From assembly GCF_004168035.1 (NCBI RefSeq), contig NZ_SDPU01000020.1, forward strand, positions 1 through 64,000: a stretch of DNA of 64,000 bases. Direction: 5' to 3'. The notes under the pieces were generated by a model. That model saw only the letters and a program-made list of their open reading frames with translations. It was not told the DNA's origin and did not search any database. The position numbers were made by a program, and so were the translations under genes. This stretch comes from Nocardioides iriomotensis (GTDB taxonomy: Bacteria; Actinomycetota; Actinomycetes; Propionibacteriales; Nocardioidaceae). Shown piece after piece: positions 7,255-14,812 of this stretch; position 1 is the first letter of the stretch; each line of letters opens with the position of its first letter.

Positions 7255-10200
7255 ATGAAGGCCCTCGCCCGCATCTCCACGACGCTCCTCGCACCAGCAC
7301 TGGTTGCCGCGGCGGCACTCAGCCCCGTCCTGCGCACGGCTCCGCCCGAGCCGGCGCCCCGTGCCGTCGAGCCCGTGCTCGACGGCGCGTTGCAGAAGAT
7401 CCACTCCTTCCCCACGCTCGAGGTCGGGCTCCCGCACCCGACGTCGCTCGCCTGGAGCCGGCGCCTCGGCGCCCTCGTCATCACCGGTGCCGCCCGTCCC
7501 CACGCGCCGAAGGCGGTCGGCACCGATGCCACCGACCTCGGCCGGTTCCGCGGTACGGCGCACGCGAAGGCCGCGCCGCGGGACGTGCTCGGCGCGCGCG
7601 GCCACGACCTGCGGGGACGCGCGACGCACCCCGAGACCGGCGAGGTGTTCACCTACGACGCGACGACCGACCAGCTCCTCGGGACGAGGAACGGTCTGGT
7701 CACGTCGCGGTACGACGCCAGCGACCTCGGCGTCGACGACGTGCGCGGCGTGGTGCTCGCGCCCTCCAACGACCCGACGGACGGTCTCTCCGAGCTCAGC
7801 ATCTACGTGCTCGACAACGGCGCCCCGGGCAACTTCGGCGAGGTCGTCGAGGCGATGTTCGCCACCGACCTCCAGCTCGTCGCCGCGATCACGCCGTCGA
7901 GCATCCGGACCGTCGCGACCTCGTCGTACAGCCCGCCTTCGCCGGACCCGTCGGGCGTCGCCTATCTCCCCGGGCGGGACCAGCTCTTCATCGCCGACGG
8001 CGAGGTCGACGAGATGTCGATCTTCCGCAACGTGAACCTCTACGCGACCACCCGGACCGGCACGCTGCAGAGCACGGGGGTGTCGCAGCCCTGGTCCGAC
8101 GAGCCGGTCGGCGTCGGCTACAACCCGTCCAACGACCACCTGTTCGTCACCGACGACGACGAGAAGATGCTGTTCGAGATCGTCGCCGGGGCGGACAACC
8201 GCTTCGGCACGCCCGACGACACCGTCAGCGGGTTCAACGTGCAGGCTCGCGGCGTCAACGACCCCGAGGGCGTCGACTACGACGTCGCCACCAACGCGCT
8301 GTGGTTCGCCGGCGGCGAGTCCTCCGACGTGCACCGCGTCCGGGCCGGGAGCGACGGCCGCTTCGGCACCTCGGACGACGTGTGGCAGCACTGGAACGCA
8401 TCGGTGTTCGGCGCGCAGGACCCCGAGGGCATGGGGTTCGACCAGGTGCGCGGCACGGCGCTGCTGCTCGACGACAGCTCCGAGACGATCTACGAGCTCG
8501 ACCGCAACACGGGTGCCCTGATCAACACGATCGACGTGAGCAGCGCCAACATGACCGCGGCCGCCGGCCTCGCGGTGGCGCCCGCGTCCAGCGGGTCCGG
8601 CCAGCGCACCTACTACGTCGTGGCCCGCGGTCAGGACAACGACAGCAACCCGAACGAGAACGACGGCCGGATGTACGAGATCACCGCGAGCCTGCCGCCC
8701 ATCGGCGGCGGCCCGTCGAACCTGCCGCCCAACGTCGACGCCGGCGCCGACAGCAGCGTCGTTCTGCCCGCCTCGGCGAACCTCGACGGCACCGTCTCCG
8801 ACGACGGCCTGCCCACCAACCCGGGCACCGTCACGACCACCTGGACCCAGGTGTCCGGCCCGGGCGACGTGACCTTCGGCAACCCCGGTGCCGTCGACAC
8901 CACGGCGAGCTTCTCGGTGGCGGGCAGCTACGTCCTGCGGCTCTCCGCGACCGACGGGGCGCTCACGACCGCCGACGAGGTCACGATCTTCGCCGCGCCC
9001 GTGGGCGGCGCGCTGGTCCGCGAGGTGCGTGCCGTGGCCGGCTCCGACGACGCCGAGCAGGGCGCGACCTCGGGCAACACCAACATCGGCAGCTCGGACC
9101 TCGAGCTCACCACCGACGGCAACACGCAGCAGGTCGTCGGCGTGCGGTTCCCCGGCCTGACCGTGCCGCGCGGCGCCTCCATCGTGCGGGCCTACCTGCA
9201 GTTCTGGACCGACGAGGTGTCGACCGGTGCGTCGGCCATGACGGTCCGCGCCGAGGCCTCCGACAACGCGGCGCCCTACACCGCCACGGCCAGCAACGTC
9301 AGCAGCCGGGCGACGACGGCCGGGGTGCCGTGGAACCCGCCGGACTGGCCGACCGTGGGCCAGGCCGGCGCACCGCAACGCACCAGCGACCTCTCCGCCC
9401 AGGTGCAGGCCGTGGTCAACCGCACGGGCTGGAGCTCGGGCAACGCCATGGCGTTCCAGTTCTCCGGCACCGGTCGTCGTACGGCGCGCGCCGTCGAGTC
9501 CGGCGCGGCCACGGCCCCGCTGCTGCACGTGGAGTACAGCACCGGCGGCCAGACCAACCAGGCGCCGACCGTGGATGCCGGGACCAACGCGACGATCACG
9601 TTGCCGGCGACGGCGACGCTGGACGGCACGGTGACCGACGACGGCCTGCCGAGCTCCCCGGGTGCGGTGACCACGACCTGGTCGCGGGACTCCGGTCCGG
9701 GCACGGTGACGTTCGGCAACGCGAACGCCGTCGACACGACCGCGACCTTCTCGACCGCCGGGATGCACGTCCTGCGGCTCACCGCGACCGACGGTGCACT
9801 GACCGCATCCGACACGGTCACCATCACGGTGCAGCCGGCTGCGTCGGGCAACACGGCACCCGTGGTCGAGGCGGGTGCGAACCAGACGATCACGCTGCCC
9901 TCGAACGCGACCCTGGACGCGACGGTGACCGACGACGGCCTGCCGAACCCGCCGGGTGCGGTGACCACCACCTGGACGCAGGACTCCGGTCCGGGCACGG
10001 TGTCGTTCGGCAACGCGAACGCTGTCGACACGTCCGCGTCGTTCTCCACGGGCGGGACGTACGTGCTGAGACTGACCGCTGACGACAGCGCGCTCACGGC
10101 CTCCGACACCGTCACGGTGCAGGTGCAGGACCAGGCGCCGGGCAACACACCTCCGGTGGTCGACGCAGGGACGAACCAGAGCGTCACGCTCCCCGCGAGC

Positions 10201-11829
10201 GCATCCCTGGACGGCACGGTGACCGACGACGGCCTGCCGAACCCGCCGGGCACGGTCACGACGACGTGGTCGACCTTCTCCGGTCCGGGCACGGTCACGT
10301 TCGGCAACGTCAACGCCGTGGACACGACGGCGTCGTTCTCGGCGGCGGGCACCTACGTGCTGCGGCTGACCGCCAACGACAGCGCCGCGTCGGTCTCCGA
10401 CGACGTCACCGTGACGGTCGCCGGAGGCACGGGTGGCGCGACGGTCTTCGAGAAGCGAGTGGCCGCCGGCTCCGACGACGCTGAGCAGCGCGTCACCGGC
10501 GCCAACGACCTCACCAGCAGCGACCTCGAGCTGACCACCGACGGATCCGCGCAGCAGGTGGTCGGAATGCGCTTCACCGGCGTCACCGTGCCGCGGGGTG
10601 CGACGGTGACCGACGCCTGGATCCAGTTCCGGGTCGACGAGGTCTCCACCGGCGCGTCGTCACTGACGGTGCGCGCCGAGAACGCGGACAACACGCCGAC
10701 GTACACCACGGCGACCAACAACGTGACCGGTCGTGCCACCACCGCGGCCAGCGTCGCCTGGTCGCCGCCGGACTGGCCGACCGTCGGGGCGGCGGCCGCC
10801 GCCCAGCGGACGCCGAACCTGGCCTCGCTCGTGCAGGCCGTCGTGAACCGTACGGGCTGGGCCGCCGGCAATGCCATGGCCTTCCAGGTCTCGGGCACGG
10901 GACGGCGTACGGCGGAGGCGTTCGAGGGCGGTGCGACGTTCGCCCCGCTGCTGCACGTCGAGTACAGCGGCGGCGCCTCGGGCCCGGTCAACCAGGCCCC
11001 GACGGTCGACGCCGGGCCCAACCGGGGCGTCACGCTGCCGGCGGCCGCGTCCCTGGACGGCACGGTCACCGACGACGGCCTGCCGACGACGCCCGGCGCG
11101 GTGACCACCACCTGGTCCCAGGTGTCCGGCCCGGGCACGGCGACGTTCCAGAACGCGAGCCTGGTCGACACGACGGCGACGTTCTCGGCCGCCGGCACGT
11201 ACGTGCTGCGGCTGACCGCGAACGACGGTGCGCTGTCGGCCTTCGACGAGATGACCGTGGTCGCCCAGGCAGCGGGCGGCGGAGGAACGGGCTCGGCCGA
11301 CCTCCGGGTCCTGGCGGGCAGCGACGACGTCGAGCAGTCGGTCAACTCCGGCAGCACCCAGACGTCGAGCTCCGACCTCGAGCTCACCACGGACGGCAAC
11401 ACCCAGCAGGTGGTGGGGATCCGGATCGCCAACGTGCCGGTGCCGGCCGGGGCGACGATCACCGCCGCCTACCTGCAGTTCACGACCGACGAGGTGTCGA
11501 CCGGCGCGTCCGCGCTGTCGATCAGGGCGGAGACGGCCGACAACGCCGCCACCTACACCGGGACGGTCAACGCCGTGACAGGTCGGGCGACCACCGCAGC
11601 GTCTGTGCCCTGGGCGCCTGCGGACTGGACGACGGTGGGGCAGGCCACCACCGCCCAGCGGACGCCCGACCTGTCGCCCCTCGTGAACGCCGTCGTGTCG
11701 CGGTCCGGCTGGGTGCCCGGCAACGCGATCGCGTTCCAGGTGTCCGGCACCGGCCGCCGGACGGCTCGCGCCTTCGAGTCGGGCGCGAGCGTCGCTCCAC
11801 TGCTGCACGTGGAGTGGTCGACAGGCTGA
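7255..11829 (+). CDS. Very large secreted protein with five PKD-like and three carbohydrate-binding-like modules
   Basis: 1524 residues; AGGAG at 7244-7248 supports ATG 7255. A signal peptide (residues 1 to about 30) is followed by a beta-propeller-like region to about residue 485. It is clearly related to the preceding protein (both share PPSPDPSG and a GEVDEM/AEVDEI block). Then come PKD/REJ-like repeats at about 489-581, 768-862, 866-963, 964-1059 and 1246-1344, and beta-sandwich modules at about 587-764, 1062-1245 and 1346-1524, each with SSDLELTTDG and SGTGRRTA signatures. The C-terminus ends in a module; there is no anchor. The likely role is an exported scaffold or adhesin in the polysaccharide layer (inference). 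Confidence 0.85.
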   Translation: MKALARISTTLLAPALVAAAALSPVLRTAPPEPAPRAVEPVLDGALQKIHSFPTLEVGLPHPTSLAWSRRLGALVITGAARPHAPKAVGTDATDLGRFRGTAHAKAAPRDVLGARGHDLRGRATHPETGEVFTYDATTDQLLGTRNGLVTSRYDASDLGVDDVRGVVLAPSNDPTDGLSELSIYVLDNGAPGNFGEVVEAMFATDLQLVAAITPSSIRTVATSSYSPPSPDPSGVAYLPGRDQLFIADGEVDEMSIFRNVNLYATTRTGTLQSTGVSQPWSDEPVGVGYNPSNDHLFVTDDDEKMLFEIVAGADNRFGTPDDTVSGFNVQARGVNDPEGVDYDVATNALWFAGGESSDVHRVRAGSDGRFGTSDDVWQHWNASVFGAQDPEGMGFDQVRGTALLLDDSSETIYELDRNTGALINTIDVSSANMTAAAGLAVAPASSGSGQRTYYVVARGQDNDSNPNENDGRMYEITASLPPIGGGPSNLPPNVDAGADSSVVLPASANLDGTVSDDGLPTNPGTVTTTWTQVSGPGDVTFGNPGAVDTTASFSVAGSYVLRLSATDGALTTADEVTIFAAPVGGALVREVRAVAGSDDAEQGATSGNTNIGSSDLELTTDGNTQQVVGVRFPGLTVPRGASIVRAYLQFWTDEVSTGASAMTVRAEASDNAAPYTATASNVSSRATTAGVPWNPPDWPTVGQAGAPQRTSDLSAQVQAVVNRTGWSSGNAMAFQFSGTGRRTARAVESGAATAPLLHVEYSTGGQTNQAPTVDAGTNATITLPATATLDGTVTDDGLPSSPGAVTTTWSRDSGPGTVTFGNANAVDTTATFSTAGMHVLRLTATDGALTASDTVTITVQPAASGNTAPVVEAGANQTITLPSNATLDATVTDDGLPNPPGAVTTTWTQDSGPGTVSFGNANAVDTSASFSTGGTYVLRLTADDSALTASDTVTVQVQDQAPGNTPPVVDAGTNQSVTLPASASLDGTVTDDGLPNPPGTVTTTWSTFSGPGTVTFGNVNAVDTTASFSAAGTYVLRLTANDSAASVSDDVTVTVAGGTGGATVFEKRVAAGSDDAEQRVTGANDLTSSDLELTTDGSAQQVVGMRFTGVTVPRGATVTDAWIQFRVDEVSTGASSLTVRAENADNTPTYTTATNNVTGRATTAASVAWSPPDWPTVGAAAAAQRTPNLASLVQAVVNRTGWAAGNAMAFQVSGTGRRTAEAFEGGATFAPLLHVEYSGGASGPVNQAPTVDAGPNRGVTLPAAASLDGTVTDDGLPTTPGAVTTTWSQVSGPGTATFQNASLVDTTATFSAAGTYVLRLTANDGALSAFDEMTVVAQAAGGGGTGSADLRVLAGSDDVEQSVNSGSTQTSSSDLELTTDGNTQQVVGIRIANVPVPAGATITAAYLQFTTDEVSTGASALSIRAETADNAATYTGTVNAVTGRATTAASVPWAPADWTTVGQATTAQRTPDLSPLVNAVVSRSGWVPGNAIAFQVSGTGRRTARAFESGASVAPLLHVEWSTG

Positions 11830-11841
11830 CCGAGGACCGTT

Positions 11842-11899
11842 CCGACCTGCGCTGGGGAGCCCCCCGCATTGCCCCCAACGAAGCCTCAGCGCAGGTCGG
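11842..11899. terminator. Bidirectional terminator between convergent genes
   Basis: CCGACCTGCGCTG (11842-11854) and CAGCGCAGGTCGG (11887-11899) form a perfect 13-bp stem. It lies between the stop of the modular protein (11829) and the stop of the last gene of the minus-strand polysaccharide operon (11913), so it can serve both. Confidence 0.8.
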
Positions 11900-11912
11900 G
11901 ACCTTCGGTCGG

Positions 11913-12617
11913 TCAGTCCGCGGACGGGCCGCCGACGAGCGCGTGTACGGCCTCAGCAGCCAGCGCCGCCAGCTCGTCGGCGGTCTCTCCGTACGACGGC
12001 AGGCGGTGCACCGGGACCGGACAGGCCTGGAGGACGTCGTCGAGGACCTGCTGACCGCGTCGCAGCGCCGCGGCCCGCTTGCGCGGGCCGAGCTGCTGCA
12101 CGCGGCTGTGCTGGGAGGCCCGAGCGGCGAGGCGGTGCGCCGCCAGGTCCGGGGGTACGTCGAGGAGCACCACGAGGTGGGGGCGCGAGGCGGCAGGGAC
12201 GCTCGGCCACAGGTCGGCGGCACCGAGCTCGTGGGCGCGCAGCAGCGCGGTCCACGTCGTCTGCACCAGGCCCTCCTCGAGGAGCCGGACGCCCGGGGCG
12301 CGGCGGCCGCGCGCGACGATCCGCTCGGTGGCCAGCCACTGGGCCAGCACCGCGGCGGTGTCGCGCCGGGAGGACTGCCCGCTGCGCACGACCACGCCGG
12401 CGGACCGCGCGGCGGAGACGGGGGAGTGGGCGGCCTGGGCGGCGGCGAGCCCGACCCGGCGCAGCACCCGCACCTCGCGCCGCACGCGCGCGGAGACACC
12501 GACGTCCCCGACCTCGCAGGGCAGTCCCTCGGACCGCAACCGGGCGACGAGCGCGTCGGCGAGCGTGCTCTTGCCCGATCCGGGCAGACCGGCGAGCTCG
12601 ACGACGAGTCCGGACAC
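11913..12617 (-). CDS. P-loop kinase-like protein, third of three in the polysaccharide operon
   Basis: 234 residues. A Walker A motif (LAGLPGSGKSTLADAL, residues about 8-23) opens the protein, as in small-molecule or nucleoside-type kinases. A later block HLVVLLDVPPDLAAHR resembles the substrate/phosphate-sensing strand of dTMP-kinase-like folds. The substrate is unknown. GTG 12617 begins 2 bases after the previous gene's stop; upstream in-frame sequence belongs to that gene. Being third in a row of P-loop proteins suggests a phosphorylation step on a sugar, lipid or polymer precursor, but this is inference. Confidence 0.75.
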   Translation of the reverse strand: MSGLVVELAGLPGSGKSTLADALVARLRSEGLPCEVGDVGVSARVRREVRVLRRVGLAAAQAAHSPVSAARSAGVVVRSGQSSRRDTAAVLAQWLATERIVARGRRAPGVRLLEEGLVQTTWTALLRAHELGAADLWPSVPAASRPHLVVLLDVPPDLAAHRLAARASQHSRVQQLGPRKRAAALRRGQQVLDDVLQACPVPVHRLPSYGETADELAALAAEAVHALVGGPSAD

Positions 12618-12619
12618 CG

Positions 12620-13285
12620 TCAGCCCGCCGCCTGGTGAGCGCGCTGGCGCAGGGCCTGCCGCACGAGACCGACCTGCTGCTCGACGGTGAGCTCGGTGGT
12701 GATCAGCCGCAGCACCTCGGCGCCCTCGCGGGCGAGCGCGTCGGCGACGCGGTGGACGTGCCGGCGCTCGCTGTCGAGGTAGGCACGCAGGCTCTCGTTG
12801 TCGAGCTCGTCGGTGACGTGCTGCTTGCGCCGGCCGCGCACGCGGTTCGCCAGGGTGGCGGTGTCGGCGTCGACGATCACCAGCAGGTCCAGCAGGCTCG
12901 CGGTCTCGACGCAGCGCTGGGTCCACCAGGCGCTGCCGTGCGGCCGGTCGCGCAGCTGCATCATGCGCACCAGTGTGTACGCGGCGCCCTGGTCGAAGAC
13001 CACCGTCCGGGCGCCCTGCGACATCCGGTTGCGCGCGACGTGCTGCGCGGCGGTCACCCGGGCCGCCCACGAGACCCAGCGGCGACGGTCGACGTCGGGC
13101 GGCGGCGCGACGGCGACCGGCCACGACCGGGCCATCGACCAGGCCAGCGCGGACAGGTCGCCGCGCGAGTGGTCCTTCACGACGGTCACGCCGTCCAGCG
13201 CGGCGAGCGCGTCGGCGAGTCCGGACTTCCCGGCGCCGGGAGCCCCGAGCAGCTCGACGACGGCGCCACCGCGCCGCGCGTTCAC
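12620..13285 (-). CDS. P-loop kinase-like protein, second of three
   Basis: 221 residues with Walker A LLGAPGAGKSGLADAL near residues 10-25 and a strand LLDLLVIVDADTATLANRV that resembles the acid-containing strand of thymidylate-kinase-like folds. It is distinct from the proteins on either side. The GTG start overlaps the preceding stop (GTGA at 13282-13285), so translation is coupled. Its substrate cannot be read from sequence. Short and charged C-terminus, no membrane segment, so cytoplasmic. Confidence 0.75.
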   Translation of the reverse strand: MNARRGGAVVELLGAPGAGKSGLADALAALDGVTVVKDHSRGDLSALAWSMARSWPVAVAPPPDVDRRRWVSWAARVTAAQHVARNRMSQGARTVVFDQGAAYTLVRMMQLRDRPHGSAWWTQRCVETASLLDLLVIVDADTATLANRVRGRRKQHVTDELDNESLRAYLDSERRHVHRVADALAREGAEVLRLITTELTVEQQVGLVRQALRQRAHQAAG

Positions 13286-14805
13286 AGCCGCTCCCACACC
13301 GCTCGTCGTACGGCGTCCAGCACCTCGTCCGGCGGCAGGGTGGCGTCCACGACGACCGCGCCGCTGCCGGACCAGTCCGCCTCGTAGACCTCGGTGTTGC
13401 GGGCCCGGACGTAGCGGCTCGGCTCGTCGAACCGGCGGGCGACCGCGACCTCGGGGTCGAGGCGCAGCACCACCAGGACGTCCGGCGGCTGGATCTGGTC
13501 GTAGATGCGCTGCTCGGCCCGGGCGATCCGCAGGGTCAGCCGCGAGAACCGCTCGGGGGTGCGCAGCGTCCACGTGGTCCGCGGGCCGTCCATCGTCGCG
13601 ATCTGCTTCACCGGCCAGCGGTCGGTGACCACCAGGCCGCCCGTGTCGGCCTCGCGACGCGCCTTGGTGTAGTCGCGCAGCCGGTCGCGGCCGGTGAACA
13701 GGTGCCACAGCGCCCACGCGTTGCCCGGGAAGTCCTCGGGCGTGGCACTGCGCGGGTCGACCGAGGCCCAGGCGGACTCGAGCAGCCCGGCGCTGCGGGC
13801 GACGTACATCGGGCCCTTGACGGCCAGGGTGAGCAGCGACGGGCGTGGCTTGCCCAGGTGCAGCTGCTTCACGCGCAGCGGCCCGGCGAGCCACTTCGTC
13901 GTGCCGGCGACCGCGGTCGACTTGCCCGCGCCGTCCCCGCCGACGATCGCGATCGTGGCGCCGACCGGCGTGATCCGCTTGCGGGCCGGGAGCTTGAGGA
14001 CGTAGGCCCGCGAGCCCCAGGTGAAGCGCCGCCACATCCGCAGCCACAGGTCGTGCGGCCACGAGCGGCGCGCGTGCGGGCGCAGCGCGCGGAGCGTCGC
14101 CCGGCCGGCGGCGAGCCGCTTCGGCAGCGACGCCGGCTGCACCAGCGTCGCCAGGCAGCGCTCCCACAGGTCCGTGCCGATGCCCCCGAGGTGCTCGCGG
14201 ACGACGGCCAGCGTGGCCTCGGGGTCGGAGCGCTCGATGAGCCAGCCGAGCTCGCGCTTCTCGTTGCCGCCGAGCCGGCCCTTGCCGACGGCGACGGCGT
14301 CCCAGGTCGCGTGCTTGACCATCATCCGGATCACGAAGACCGCCAGCTCGAACTCCGCCGACGGGATCGGGAACACCGTGTCGTGCCGGCACGAGGCGAG
14401 GTACGCGTCCTCGATCGGCAGCCGGAAGTTCTTCGTGGTGTCGTCACCGAGCACGAGGCTGTAGTGCGCGTGCACGTGCACGAAGCGTCCGGAGGGCGCG
14501 TCGAGCGCGTAGTGGTGACTGACCCCCGGGTGGTCGCGACCACCCGGGGCCTTGGCGTGACGGAAGCCCAGCCGGGCGAGCACCTCGGTGAAGCGCACCC
14601 CGTCGTGCCGGTGGACCAGCAGGTCGAGGTCGTTCTCGCCCGTCGCCGACTTGTGCAGCATGTCGTTGCTCTTCCAATGGCAGTACCGCACCTCGGCCAG
14701 GCGCAGCTCCTCGCGGAGGGCGAGGGCCAGCGACTGGGCGCCGAGCGGCATCCCGGGCAACGGGCTCGAGATCAGGGCCTGGAGGTCGGCCTCGTCGGTC
14801 GTCAT
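13282..14805 (-). CDS. Two-domain protein: nucleotidyltransferase-like N-terminus and thymidylate-kinase-like C-terminus
   Basis: 507 residues. The N-terminal part has HWKSND and GENDLDLLV, the pattern of a nucleotidyltransferase-like fold, and many charged helices. The C-terminal part (from about residue 275) has Walker A GGDGAGKSTAVAG, the DRWP motif (near residue 391) and a LVVLRLDPEVAVARR strand typical of dTMP kinases. True thymidylate kinase is only about 210 residues, so this is a divergent kinase with an extra domain, probably acting on a glycan-pathway substrate. Start ATG 14805 lies 7 bases after the upstream gene's stop; the downstream kinase gene overlaps its stop. Confidence 0.8.
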   Translation of the reverse strand: MTTDEADLQALISSPLPGMPLGAQSLALALREELRLAEVRYCHWKSNDMLHKSATGENDLDLLVHRHDGVRFTEVLARLGFRHAKAPGGRDHPGVSHHYALDAPSGRFVHVHAHYSLVLGDDTTKNFRLPIEDAYLASCRHDTVFPIPSAEFELAVFVIRMMVKHATWDAVAVGKGRLGGNEKRELGWLIERSDPEATLAVVREHLGGIGTDLWERCLATLVQPASLPKRLAAGRATLRALRPHARRSWPHDLWLRMWRRFTWGSRAYVLKLPARKRITPVGATIAIVGGDGAGKSTAVAGTTKWLAGPLRVKQLHLGKPRPSLLTLAVKGPMYVARSAGLLESAWASVDPRSATPEDFPGNAWALWHLFTGRDRLRDYTKARREADTGGLVVTDRWPVKQIATMDGPRTTWTLRTPERFSRLTLRIARAEQRIYDQIQPPDVLVVLRLDPEVAVARRFDEPSRYVRARNTEVYEADWSGSGAVVVDATLPPDEVLDAVRRAVWERL

Positions 14806-14812
14806 CGGTCAC

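Noticed and set aside
7255-11829. Sortase-anchored or catalytic surface protein
   Set aside because: No LPxTG-type signal, C-terminal membrane helix or catalytic domain was found.
5617-12638. Very long open frames on both strands across the modular protein genes
   Set aside because: Low-complexity products (Arg, Gly, His-rich) without recognisable folds; the frames with signal peptides and PKD-like repeats explain the region.
13282-14805. Housekeeping thymidylate kinase
   Set aside because: The protein is more than twice the usual length, has an extra N-terminal domain, and lies in a polysaccharide operon.
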